Source: Tupaia tana
Taxonomy: Eukaryota; Chordata; Mammalia; Scandentia; Tupaiidae
Length of the DNA stretch: 64,000 nucleotides
NCBI GenBank assembly: GCA_026018925.1
Contig: JAKSZU010000002.1
Span: 157,039,400 to 157,103,399 of the forward strand
Direction of reading: 5' to 3'
Shown here: piece after piece, positions 47,921-59,359 of the stretch
Numbering within the stretch: position 1 is the stretch's first letter
How the letters are laid out: each line of letters begins with the position of its first letter
Notes under the pieces: generated by a model
Told to the model about the DNA's origin: nothing
Database searches by the model: none
The model's input: only the letters and a program-made list of their open reading frames with translations
Made by a program: the position numbers and the translations under genes

Positions 47921-48675
47921 AGCTGTTGGGTTCTGTTTTAGATACACGACATTCAAACTTGGAAGACACCCAAGCGGAGTTGTTCCAAAGACACTTAGAT
48001 AGATTTTATGTAGTTGGATGTCTGGGAGTGAGGAGAAATATATAGCCTGGACTTATTGATTTGGTAACTGATGACACATAAAATGTAACTGAAGCCAGGA
48101 AAGTGGATGACAGGATGAGAGTAATTACATTGTGGAAGAGAGGAGTCCTGAAAACAGCGATGTTTGGGAATTAGGTAGAGGAGAAGGACTCAACTAAACG
48201 AACTAAGATGTCTGCCAACAAAGTCAGAAATAAAGGCAAATAAATGTGGTCTCACAAAAGCTAAAGAGAAAGAATATTTCTATAGGAAGAAAAAGTTCAT
48301 TGTTAAATGAACTTTAAATGCTCCTAAGGGTTCAAATATGGTAAGGAGTGAAGAGTATTCACTGGTGTACTGACATGGCAACTGGTAACTCTGGAAGACA
48401 TCCGTTTTAATGAAGGGTAGTGGTGGAGGACAGTCATGTGAAAGGGGTACTAGAGAGTTTTTAAAAGTTCATGGAAAAATGAAATTTAAGTGTGTAGGGC
48501 CTAGCCTGGTGGAAGTCTGAGGCAGAGTCTAGGGATTTTCTTTCTCCCTAAGATGTGAGAAGCATTGTGATGTTCAAATGTTAGCTGGAAATATTAATAG
48601 AATGGGAAAACTCTGAAGACAAAGACTGGGATCACGTATTCCCATGGAAAGTGGAACCTTGAAAACGAGGGGAAA

Positions 48676-48838
48676 GGGGCCAGCAGGTGACGTGGTGGTT
48701 AAGGGCATTGGACTCCCACATGGTTGACTGTGGTTTGAGTCCTGGACCTGGCAGCTTGCTTTCTCACTTTCCCCCTCTCTCTCTGTGGTCAAATTAAAAT
48801 AAATAAAGTTAAGTAAAATAATTCTTTAAAAAAAAAAA
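48676..48838 (+). mobile_element. tRNA-derived SINE, short form
   Basis: Head ggggccagcaggtgacgtgg, short-form middle and tail. Flanks gaaaacgagggg and gaaaatggggag are duplications. Confidence 0.88.
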
Positions 48839-49002
48839 GAAAATGGGGAGAAAAGGAAAAGAATAGATCCACAAATACATAGGAATGGCAACTTGTTTAC
48901 AGGGAATTAAGATCGCTCCCTCTGAGGGTTTCTGTTTTGTTGAACAGAACACAAGGTCATCTGCTGATAGAGGGTGTTGGTATAGCAGGAAGATTTGAAA
49001 TA

Positions 49003-49080
49003 TTAGGTGGTCGGGAAGGTCATGACATATTTTCCTGTGTTTGTTTATGCAAAAACACGTCATGACTCCCAAGGACCCAG
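49003..49080. mobile_element. Short inverted-repeat element, family A (MITE-like)
   Basis: ttaggtggtcgggaaggtca at one end and tcatgactcccaaggaccca at the other; TA flanks at 49001-49002 and 49081-49082. Confidence 0.82.
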
Positions 49081-49164
49081 TAGTTGTTGAGAAGCACGGA
49101 GGAGTTAAATTTGCAAGGGTAATGAGGCGGTGTTGCCCAACTGTTGAAGCTGGTGAGCCAAGAG

Positions 49165-49300
49165 ATGGGTATTATTATTCCCTCTTTTCGTGTGAGAAGA
49201 TTGAGGCTCAAAGAGGTTAAATAACTTGCTCAAGGTTACAAAGTAAATAAATGAAGGAGCCAGGATTTGGGTACAGGTCTGTGTGATTCTTTCCAGTACA
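49165..49300 (+). repeat. MIR fragment
   Basis: aagattgaggctcaaagagg, ttaaataacttgctcaaggt and aggagccaggatttgggtac. Confidence 0.88.
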
Positions 49301-51245
49301 TTAAACTAAATGAATTCCTTAGTCCAGGGAAACAGTTTAGTTTTTGAAAGGAGACCAGTGTTTGAGCTAAAAACTTCATTCTTACCTCTTTTTTCACTTT
49401 GCCAATTTCCATCAGTTTTTCTTAAAGACCTTACGCTTCTGATATCTCATCTCTAAAATTTGTAGTCAAAGACGGTCTCAGGAATAATCAGTAAAGGATC
49501 AGGGCATATAATAGAAATTCTTCTTGTACATACTAAACACCGTTTAGCAGCTTTTCTTCAGTATTAACTTAAAGGCAAGCAGGGAGTTTACTGCACTCTT
49601 AGCATAGTGATTGGAATTCCTTAGAATTATATTTACAAAATAAGAATAAAATAGGACTGCATAAATAAGAGCATTGCATTTAGAAGCTGTGAAGTAATTT
49701 TCTCATTATGCTCGGCACAGTTAATTCTCCTGGTGAGCTTTGTTGAGAATTCGAAGGCTTTCTCAAGGGTTGTAATCTCCTAGAATTTCTAAACAGATGA
49801 TGTGAGCTGCTTCTCTGGACAGTTCATGAAACCGAGGCAGTGGGTGATGGGCATGGGGCCCGCAGGTTAATCAGGCCTGAAAGCAGTGGTTTCTCGGTAC
49901 CTCCCTTTTTGAAAATCGAGCTCCCTTCTTCCCTGCCTGTGCTCCCGGTTTGTGCATACTTGAGAGATACCAAGAACCTTTACTTGGCAAAACAGAAATG
50001 AGAATTCTTCATAAATCAGGGCTTTGGGGGCTGTTCAAGAAATGATAAAGAAGATAAGTGACGATTGTTTAGATTTTCACTCTTTGGACAACATCTAATC
50101 CTAGACAGAGACAGCCTTCTTTCCATGAAGAGATATCCCCCAAACCCCCCAGTCTGCTTAGCGGAAAGATCAGTTCTCCTCCAGTGCACTTCAGTGAAGC
50201 ATCTGTTAATCGTGCTTTTGTGGGAGGTTTTTGTGCACAGCTAGGCAGAAGGAACTTTACCTGTATGTACAGCACACAGGTGTGCTAGAGGCACACACCA
50301 ACTGCATGCAATGCATTCTGTGATCACCCCGGGAACTCCAAACCCTCCGAGAGAAGGGGACTCCCAGGGGAGTGTTTTTGAAGCTGTGGACCATGGTCCT
50401 TTGTACAAAATTATTTCCGTGGATTACAACTTGCATTTATTAAAAGTGGAAAACACAATAAGATGGAAAATACCAGTGTACACTTCACAGAATAAGGGTA
50501 TTATGTTGGGAAACATTTCAGATATATATGTGCACGTGTATGTTGGTTTTGATGTAACCGATTTCTTACTTGCAGGCTCGGCTAAGAGGACTCCAGCTCC
50601 ATAGGTCTTTCTGAAGCCCTATTCACGTGACGTTCTTCCAGCCCTCTGCGGTTGATACGATCCTTGACACCGTGTTCTAGTTGTCCTACATTTTTCTTGC
50701 AAAGTTAAACTAAGGATGCAGCCCAAGGTTACAAAGTAAATATGTGGAAGAGCTAGGATGTGCATGCAGGCTGACGTGGGTGGAGGAATTCCCTGGCAAA
50801 ATACCAGAAACCTGCACCCAGGCTGTGGGTATCTTTCAGCCCACTTCATTCTCTGTACCATGCTTTTCAAGTCTGTGAAACTAATTAGCCACACTCTATT
50901 TTCACTTTAATCATAATAAAAGGCTCGGATATAGCAAAATAAATCAAATGTCCACAGGAAGCATTTTTCTCTTTAGTATAATAACAATTTCTTCAGCTTG
51001 TAAAAATGTTCCCTACATATGTGGTTAATTAAAGAATATTTGACCACTTTTACAGGAGCCATCCACTTCGAGATAACCTAACCAACAGAAACCAAAAATG
51101 TTATTATTTTTTGTGTAGTTACTTGGCCTAGTCGTATGTGTGTTGTCGATATGTAAAAATGTAAACAACGGTTTAAGGAAATGAAAACGTCCTTAATTGA
51201 AATTTCCTTAATTCTACATTTCAATTAGAAAAACTTAAAAGCAAA

Positions 51246-51510
51246 AAAGTTTTGCTATGGAGTGTATGCACTTGTTGGAGAGAGACAGAGAGGGAGTGAG
51301 TAAGAGAGTGAGAAGGTAAGTGAGAAAGAATCCCCTAAGAAGAATGGCCATGCTGCAATCTCTTCTCTCCCACTGTTCTCTTTGGATTTAGGGCACACAC
51401 ACACATATACATCCTCAGCATGTTTTTTAAGCCACTGGGTCTGGGTCTTGAACTGTAGTTGACTATGTGGAATCCAGCTGCCCTAACCACCAAGCCACCC
51501 GCTGGTTCTA
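51246..51510 (-). mobile_element. tRNA-derived SINE, long form
   Basis: aaaagttttgctatggagtg, a GA-rich stretch and a head ending ccacccgctggttc. Confidence 0.82.
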
Positions 51511-51533
51511 GTAAAGCTTTTTTACTTTTTTTA

Positions 51534-51778
51534 AAGAAATTTTTGCTATGGGGTATATGTGCTCACCAAAGAGACAGAGATAGAGAGACAGAAAGTAAGA
51601 AATCACCTCCTGGAGGGATGGCCACACCATAACGCCCTCTCCTCTATTCTCCTCTTGGGATTTTGCGCACAGACGCACACATCCCTGGTATGAGTTTTAA
51701 GTTCCCAGGTCTAGGACTCAAACTGTGGTCAACTATGTGGGAGTCCAGTGATGTAACCATTACACCATCTGCTGGTCC
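51534..51778 (-). mobile_element. tRNA-derived SINE, long form
   Basis: aaatttttgctatggggtat through ccatctgctggtccc, directly after the previous copy and in the same orientation. Confidence 0.85.
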
Positions 51779-52387
51779 CAAGCGTTTTAAAAACCCCTTT
51801 CTCTTGGCCCCCCCAGCCATTAATCCACTGTACAAGGACAGGCACTGTCTACATTAGGTGTGGCAACATGTCAGTCACCAGCTTATAGTTCTTTGGGAAC
51901 ATGCAGAACTTTGTATTCAAAGGTTCCATACTGGAGCAAAAGGGCATTCATTATTAATTATGAAAAGCTTTTCTGTATTATAAAACTCTTCAACCTCCCT
52001 CAGGAGGAACAAAAGTGTCATAAAATAGTATCGTTACAATAAAACAGAAGATGGGAAGGCAAAGAACAATAAAAGTTAAAAAGCATTAGCCACAGAACGT
52101 GGACAGATATAAAACGGCGGCATGTATGTTCATGTATGTGCATTTCTATGTTCGTTTCTTCTTTCTGAACTCGTAAGAAACCAGCCTCAAGAGGAATAGA
52201 CATCACTGATGCCAAAGGAATGTACAGATACACTAGATAAGAGGCAACAAAGAGGAAGAAGAGCTGCAGAAATGAGGAAAGGCAAATCATTTATTTATTG
52301 GGCCACTGAAAAAGGTATCTTCATTAGGTTGCTTTGAGATATAAAGTATGATGTTTTGTAAAAAGTCAGACCACACCAAAGCCAAGG

Positions 52388-52409
52388 TGTGTGTGTACGT
52401 ACACACACA
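52388..52409. repeat. Perfect 22-bp palindrome of GT/AC repeats
   Basis: A run of TG units turns into CA units around a central TACGTA. Followed by a further (CA)n run to about 52425. Confidence 0.9.
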
Positions 52410-53074
52410 AACACACACACACACAAATAATAAATAGGTATGTATAATAGAAATGTAACTATTAAGTTTATATTCTTCTGGGTGTTTATATTGCAAATAT
52501 GAAATACAGCAGTCTCTAACCACTTAAATTACACTTTTTATTCAGTGTCAATTGATGTGAAAGTCTCTATTAACTCAGAGTGCAAACTCTTGAAGGTTTA
52601 GTGAAAGGGCAACCGGAGGAAAGGTCAATAAATGATAATCCTTTCATGTGTTCTGTATTTAAAAGCTCTTATAATAAAATTAATATAGTATTCCAATTCC
52701 ACATACAAGTTGAATGAAGAAAACTTAATATACCCCGGGTAATATAAAAGATGTTATACTGAATTATAATCTACTTGCCGACTACAAATAAAACTCAATA
52801 CACACTTGCAGGAGGGAAAGGCGGAAATGCCTAGCCATCAAATCAGAAGGCAAAAAACTGTATTATTTCTATAATAAAGATGTGAATTTTCAACAGTTCA
52901 ACGAAACTAATTTAAAATAAAAAAAAAGCACTCATGAAAAGATGGTATCTGTACTTTCCAAACCTTTGTCCTTCCCCAGATAAACGGGAAGAAAGCATGG
53001 GTAAAAATAAATGTATGGAAAAGGGATGTTAAAAGAAAAACACAAAACACAGGATACATAATTCTTTCTCTTAC

Positions 53075-53197
53075 CATTGTCGCCAGAAGGTAATGATACA
53101 GTGTTTGTTGGCATGGTATCAGAATTCACTTTTCCATTCTCAAATGTGTCATTTTCAGTCTGCTGTAACTGCCAGTTGAGGCCAAATAGATGCATTG
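53075..53197 (-). CDS. TENM1: Teneurin-1 exon A: end of membrane segment and juxtamembrane linker
   Basis: A 123-base exon (41 codons, phase 1-1) after ...tttacccccag at 53197, ending GGC GAC AAT G before gtaagag. It reads [19 protein letters not shown] then [29 protein letters not shown] closes the single transmembrane helix of teneurins and is shared by the paralogues. The following [15 protein letters not shown] is specific to TENM1 as I recall it and contains an NDT glycosylation sequon. Teneurins are type II proteins, so this residue order runs from membrane to outside. The hydrophobic core of the helix must be in the previous exon, which is not in the window. Confidence 0.95.
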
Positions 53198-53580
53198 CTG
53201 GGGGTAAAGAATACATGTTGTTTAAAGGCCTGCTGCTTTTAGCTACAATAGCAAATGGTAAGCATGTTTCCAACAAGTCACATATAAAGTTAAAATTCCC
53301 ATTTTCTTAAATACCAAGGATAATTGCATCATAAAAATGATAAAACGAGGAGTTCCTTAAGCAAATGCAATTTACGTAGCAATGCAGTGCAATAGGGCAG
53401 CACTTTAATAACGGTTTGATATTGTTTTCATCGGTACCAGGAAACTCTTAGGAATGAGCCATTATTTGTTCTAATCTGACCACGTTCCACTGTTCACTGT
53501 TATTTAAGTAAGTGGTAGAGCAGTCCACAGCAGCATTTGCCAGACTTATGTGATCACAAGTCACTTGCAAGTTTGTAATA

Positions 53581-53643
53581 CCGGGTTGTCGGGAAATCCA
53601 TGATGTATTTTTTAAATCCGTCATGACTTTTCCAACGACCCAA
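53581..53643. mobile_element. Short inverted-repeat element, family A, internally shortened
   Basis: ccgggttgtcgggaaatcca and catgacttttccaacgaccc are the two ends; the centre is shorter than in other copies. TA flanks at 53579-53580 and 53644-53645. Confidence 0.82.
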
Positions 53644-54554
53644 TACTTCATTGCAGAATTTATAGGTTCTCCACACACATTACGCTGAGGAAGGTAAAAA
53701 GCAAAAAGTTGTCTCACACATGAATTTATTGGTATATGATCCTCAATTTGGAATACATTTATGGATTTATGACATTCAATTCAGTGTTTGCACAGGTCAG
53801 ACAATAGGTATCCATGTCAGGTAATTTTATGAGTTTCTGATGTGGGTATAATAATTTATAAATGTTTACCAGAATTTTATAAATGTATTTACTACTTTTG
53901 AATTTAAAACATATACAAAATACAAAACATATAACTAGAAGATTATATAACTATAGAGACTTTTACTTTATTTAGTTTTTAAAACTTACCTAAATTATTT
54001 AGAAGAATACATCACTGTCATATTAACCATTAGCACTTCTAAACATTCATTTTTCCTCCCTAGACTATAGCTTAAGCATTAATCCCTAGGAAAGCCTACA
54101 TATCATAGAGAAACTCAGAGAAGATCATGTTGCTGTATCACAATGGAGAACTTTTTTGACATTTTTGACATTATTTTATTCCCTCTATGTGTTTAATTTA
54201 CGAGACAAGAGAAAGACATAGCAGTTAAGAGCACTGTGAGAGGCAGTGTGGTAACTACCACTGTCAGCACGTCCTTACTACACATCCACCATGTAATAAC
54301 ACAATTAAACTGACACAGCATAAGAGTAGGAGCTTTGGGTGCGGTTAGGTTTTGATTTCCACCCTTAGTTTAGGACTCAGCCTTGGACAAATTATGTAAC
54401 ACTGTCATGCAGTAATTTTACATAAAACATGAAGCTGCTAAAACTACCTTACTTAATTGATGTGAAGGTTTTAGACAGAGTATATGAGGATAATGGCAGG
54501 ACAGTTCTTACTATATAGGTATTATTACTTATCTGTTCATCTGTTTAGGCTGCA

Positions 54555-54787
54555 AGCGAGTGTGTATATGTGCATGAGAGAGAGAGAGAGAGCGAGAGAG
54601 AGAGAGCACCCCCTCCGCGGGGCCTAGTCACACCTTATCCTCCAGTTCTCCATTCCCTCAGGATTCCAAGATGAGCAGTTAGGCGTGCACCCAGCATGAA
54701 TCCAGTGGGGCTGGGACTCGAACCCAGTTTGGTAATGTAGGATCCAGCTTCCTCTACACCTAAACTACTGCATTATGGGGCCAGCCC
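54555..54787 (-). mobile_element. Diverged tRNA-related SINE with (GA)n
   Basis: A (GA)n run at about 54570-54609, a GC-rich body and cattatggggccagcccc, the complemented head. Subfamily uncertain. Confidence 0.65.
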
Positions 54788-54849
54788 CAGTATTTAATTG
54801 CTTTATTCTAGACTCTCGATGACTAAAGTATTTGGAATTACCTGGTCAG

Positions 54850-55060
54850 ACCACAGCACCTGTCAGCAGCAGTCCCTTCCGTCTGCAATGCGTTCCACCC
54901 ATTCTGAAGTCTCTATTCCCCACCAGGATGGCATGTGTCAACCTCCAGGGGAGGCCTCCTCTGACTGGGGCTAGTATCTTTTCCTAGATGGTTTTGGTTC
55001 ACTTTTGTATCTCATTTATAAGATAAAACATGAATAAGGATACAGTGCCTAATACCTAGG
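54850..55060 (+). repeat. L2-like fragment
   Basis: aacctccaggggaggcctcc and tctgactggggctagtatct recall L2 3' ends. Confidence 0.45.
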
Positions 55061-55289
55061 TCTCAGTAAGCAACTGTCAAATCAATGCATTAACGTTATG
55101 AATATTATTTTCTATGATTTTAAAATCTAAGAAAAGACAGTTGTGGCTAAAAATACAGTAATTTAAAGGAGACAATCATAAATATAAGACAAACAACTAA
55201 GAATGGGGAGCATATAATTATTAATTAGTGGCTACTTTAGTGTAATGTTGCATGAAAAATAATTGCATGCAAGTCCACTATTACTATAT

Positions 55290-55420
55290 AGGGAAGCTTT
55301 ATAAAAATTTCATGGAAAATGAGCATTATGGAAAAACCATTCAGGAATTTCAAACATTTTTTGCACCAAAATAAATTCATACTTTAATATTAATTTTTCC
55401 ACAGACTTTGTGAAGCCCCC
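55290..55420. mobile_element. Inverted-repeat element, family B (MITE-like)
   Basis: tagggaagctttataaaaat at one end and acagactttgtgaagccccc at the other, around aaattttttgcaccaaaat-like AT-rich core. Related to 19251-19380. Confidence 0.65.
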
Positions 55421-55548
55421 ATTGTATATATCTGATTTTTAAAATTCAACAATGTTAAGACAGTCTATTATCAGTTGGACATTATTTGCTAATAATATCT
55501 GTTTACTAAGAAAGATAACAATAGCTACTTCTACCCTTACTACTTCTT

Positions 55549-55736
55549 AAAAAATAATGATTTATTTAATTGTATTTATTCATTCTTTTTTTAAAAAAAT
55601 TGACCAGAGAGAGGCAGGGAGGGAAAACGAGAGAGAGAGGGAGAGAGAGAAAGCAAGTCATCAGGTCTAGGACTTGAACTGTGGTTAGTCATGTGGAAGT
55701 GTCCAGCACCTTAACCGCCACACCACCTGCTGGTCC
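55549..55736 (-). mobile_element. tRNA-derived SINE, short form
   Basis: aaaaaattgaccagagagag, a GA-rich stretch and a head ending ccacctgctggtcc. Flanks ctacccttactacttctta and ctacccttactactttta are duplications. Confidence 0.9.
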
Positions 55737-57024
55737 CTACCCTTACTACTTTTACTAAATATACAGTCATATTTTCCACTTAAATTACAGCCTTCCAGTA
55801 ACCCCTCTTACAGTTGGATTTTCATGGATTAAGATATAGGTTATAGAACTCTTGAATTTACAAGTTGTCATCCTGTAAAGAGGTATCACTTCACATGTCA
55901 TTGTGCATTCAATTACATAGTGTTTGAGCAGCAAAATGTCAGGCGCTTTCTAAACATCACTTCATACATTTTTCAGGGTTTCAGATACTTTAGCAATTTT
56001 TGAACAAAATAATAGGAGCTAGCTCTGTGTACAGGAAAACGCTTGACAGACACTCTTCGGCATAGCAACAATAAATATTCCAATGGGGTCAAAGTTTCCA
56101 TGTAAAAATCATCTATCATCATTGTGATCTTTTAACAAACGTAAAAAGTCTTCCTGAATGATAGATTTGCTCATATTATTGGTTTTAATAGGCTTGGAAG
56201 AGCAGAGATAATTCACGGGACCATGCACAGATGTCAAATGTTAAAAGTGACGTGATGTTTGTGTTGGGAGAGCTATTTTATTTTTTGCCAGATGGGCAAC
56301 AGCTTTATTATATATTATTTTTATGACAGAGAATCTCAATAAAATGGGATTCTGGTTCTACTTAAGATGCTATAAAATGAGAATCATACCCAACAATATT
56401 GTATCTTGTTTAATACTTTACTGAAAACAAACCGAGTCCTTTGGTTTAAGAATACCATGTACTTTGAAATTGTTCATGCTTGGCATTTAGTGACAATCTC
56501 AATACTTATGCATAATTTAAGGTTTTAAACAAATGCAGGGTGTTCAGTAGAATTGACTCCAAAGTTAGAAAAAGAGAGGGGGGAAGAAAGGAGGGAAGGA
56601 GGTAGAAGGGAGGGACGGAAAGGGGTAGGCAGAAAATTCTTGAAAGTCAAGAATGGTGCACAACTTACTGGGCAGTGGTATAATAAAACCACTTGGGATA
56701 CCTTGGCTGATAAATTAAGGGAAAATTAGCTAAACAAAATACATGTGTAAATAAAGAAGGGTAAGTCCAATTCCTCAATACATGAGCTGGAAAACAGACT
56801 TGAGCCCACAGAAAGATATTTGTGGCCATGTCTATGGATGGAGAAATGGGTCTCTGGTTTATGTATGTCCCAGTGCATAAAGAAGAGTAGCAAGACGCGG
56901 CTGGGAGTTCTGCGTCCTGCGGAGTCCCTCTCTTGCAACGTACAGCCTAGGTGAGGCGGTACAGGCAGGAGTGATCCCAGGTATTCTTAGTCAGAGATGC
57001 AATGTTCCTTGAATCATGATACAT

Positions 57025-57235
57025 TTTTGTTTGTTTGTTTTAGGGCATGTGCACTTGAGCAAGAGAGGGGATGGCCACACCACAATCCTTTCTCTTCCAT
57101 TCTCCTCTTGTGATTTTGGGCATGCATACATATGTATGTGACCAGCGTGTTTTTCACGCCACTGGGCTGGGATTTGAACAACGCAGTCAGTCATGTTGGA
57201 TCCAGCCACCTTAACCTGCATGCTACTGGCTGGCC
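57025..57235 (-). mobile_element. tRNA-derived SINE with shortened GA-rich part
   Basis: ttttagggcatgtgcacttg goes almost directly into gggatggccacaccacaatc; head ends ctactggctggccc. Confidence 0.82.
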
Positions 57236-57244
57236 CAGTCAGGA

Positions 57245-57350
57245 TGTGAGTTTTAAACATTCACTGAGCAAATACAATGTGTCAGTTATGGTGCTGGGTC
57301 TTCACTGGCAGTATCCCCCTTAATCTTCACAAAGGCGCCACTGAATAGTT
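57245..57350 (+). repeat. MIR-like fragment
   Basis: gtgtcagttatggtgctggg and ccccttaatcttcacaaagg follow the MIR pattern. Confidence 0.65.
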
Positions 57351-57846
57351 ATTAGTTTTTGTATTTGTTTTTGCTATTTTTAATCTGAGCAGGCAGACGC
57401 TTTTTGAGGAAATAAGAAGCCAACTTTGGCCTTCGATCAGGACCTTGTGATGACAAAAGGCCTAACTGCAGAGGGTGGTGACGTATGAAAAGCCTTATGG
57501 AAGAAGGTGAAATGCAACTTCAGCAAGAGCCTACAGGTAATGCTTTCTACAAACCAGAGACTGAGAACAGTCCTGAGGTGGAGGGTGAGCAGGGACATCA
57601 ACAGGTAACATTTCGAGGCACTGTTTTTCTAGACAAGTACCGCACTGCTCCATGGCCATAAAATAAATTTTTACAGGGATATGATGATGATGATAACGGA
57701 GTTAAAAACAGGCTATTTTGGTTCACTCTAAGATTCTTAAAAACAATTTATAAAGTATACAAGTAAATACTATACTTGTGATTTTTAGTTATATAAGCAA
57801 TATTTGTACAGATTTAATCTTTAAAGATTTTTAAAAATTATTTCTG

Positions 57847-58110
57847 GGGCCAGCAGATGGTGTGCAGTTATATTGCTGGACTCCCACGTGACTGACCACA
57901 GTTCGAGTCCTGGACCCGGAGGCTTGAAATCACACCAGGTGCATGTGCATACATACCCAAGGTCCTGGGAGGAGAATGGAGAAGAAGGGACTGTGGTGTG
58001 GCCATCCTCCTGGGGAGCGGAGGGTGAGTTCTAATTTTCCCTCTGTCTCTCGGTCTGTCTATCTCACTCCCTGGTGAGCGCGTGTGCCCTAAGGCAAAAA
58101 CCTCTTTTAA
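57847..58110 (+). mobile_element. tRNA-derived SINE, long form
   Basis: Head ggggccagcagatggtgtgc, full body and tail. Flanks aaaaattatttctg and aaaattttatttctg are duplications. Confidence 0.88.
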
Positions 58111-58264
58111 AAAATTTTATTTCTGATGTCATGCTTCATAGTTTTATAATTTCCATGTATTTCTACTCTAGTGATGTGAGATAGGTGGCTTCGTATTCAA
58201 AATGTTATTCAAGACAGAATGGAGTTTGCGGATATAGCAATAATACATATCTGCTCAGTTTACT

Positions 58265-58450
58265 TTTCATATTTAAAGATACACTGAGGTCTATTACCTT
58301 CCAATAATGCAGCAAGTAACACGGGTCATTATCCCCCCTTGTACGGGGCTGGAACACAGGTAGCCAGAAGGGCAGGGACTTGCCCAATGTCTTCTGCAAA
58401 GTTAATGGTGTAATGGAGGACTCAGGATGCCAGATCTCCTGACCCTGCCA
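58265..58450 (+). repeat. MIR-like fragment
   Basis: atatttaaagatacactgag and later ggacttgcccaatgtcttct resemble a diverged MIR. Confidence 0.55.
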
Positions 58451-58725
58451 GGATTCCTTTTCTTATACTGTGTGGTTTCCCTGCTTATCTGAATAGTTCC
58501 AAATTAAAACGGTGCATCCATATTAAAGAAATTAAAACATTCTTATCACAAACTGCTGATTTATCTATTTTTTTTTACAGTGGCAAATATAAACAGAAGT
58601 TGCCCATATGTTAAAACTGGCTTCTAAATACAGAATTTTTGCCAACTACAAGGGATTTGATTTTGCTAGGTCATTGGTTGTCTGTAATTCTCATGTATTT
58701 TCTCATATTCAAAATCTTAGAAATG

Positions 58726-58904
58726 GGAGGCCAAATGGTGGCACAGATGTAATGGAACTGAACCTGCATGGGAGGGTCCCAGGCTCATGTCCCAGGGGTC
58801 TCTCGACATGCCGGGAGCATGAGCCTGTGAGCTGGGCAGGCTGGGGGTGGAGAGCAGTGTAAAGACCCTTCTGAGAGTGCCTCTTCCTCTCTTATTCTCT
58901 GTAC
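58726..58904 (+). mobile_element. Older tRNA-related SINE
   Basis: gaggccaaatggtggcacag, a GC-rich body and a CT-rich end resemble the copy at 24063. A younger SINE follows immediately. Confidence 0.5.
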
Positions 58905-58920
58905 TGGAACAAACTCTTTT

Positions 58921-59190
58921 TTTTTTTCTTTATTTGGAGAGGTTTTTGCTATAGGGCTTGTGCACTCGCCAGACAGACAGACAGAGACAGAGAGATAGAA
59001 AGCGAGAAATCACCCCCCAGGGGGGATGGCCATGCCGCAATCCCTTCTCCTCCATTCTCCTCTCGGGATCTTGGGCACACGCGCACGCACACGCGCCTGG
59101 CATGAGTTTAAGCCGCCAGGTCTGGGACGCGAACCGCTTTTGACTATGTGGGAGTCTAGCAACATAGCCATTACGCTAACTGCTGGTCCC
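58921..59190 (-). mobile_element. tRNA-derived SINE, long form
   Basis: Poly-T, ggagaggtttttgctatagg, a CpG-rich body and ctaactgctggtccc. Flanks tggaacaaactctttt and tggaacaaattctttt (58905-58920, 59191-59206) differ at one base. Confidence 0.92.
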
Positions 59191-59280
59191 TGGAACAAAT
59201 TCTTTTAAAAATCTGAGAAATGGTGGTTAGGTCCCCAGTTGGGTCTATAAAAGTGTGTCTACATACTCAACCGAAAAACA

Positions 59281-59350
59281 TTGGGTTGCCAGGAAAGTCA
59301 TGGTGCGTTTTTGCATAGAAAAACATGTCATGACTTTTCCAACGACCTAA
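59281..59350. mobile_element. Short inverted-repeat element, family A (MITE-like)
   Basis: ttgggttgccaggaaagtca and catgacttttccaacgacc are near inverse complements. Flanks are CA and TG rather than TA, probably by transition mutations. Confidence 0.83.
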
Positions 59351-59359
59351 TGTATACAT

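Larger units (their letters stand above)
35719..53074 (-). other. TENM1: Large intron between exons A and B
   Basis: A 17.4-kb intron. It holds SINEs (36886, 37629, 39856, 40938, 45533, 46145, 46421, 46905, 48676, 51246, 51534), an L1 3' end at 37958, MIRs at 38577, 40266, 45790 and 49165, an L2-like end at 45060, an MLT1-type LTR at 47335 and a family A element at 49003. The stretches 35760-36700, 41170-45050, 49690-51230 and 51840-53070 are largely free of repeats I can recognise. Confidence 0.85.

Noticed and set aside
50311-50604. A 97-codon open frame on the + strand
   Set aside because: No domain or signal recognised and no promoter or splice context; frames of this length are expected by chance in 64 kb.
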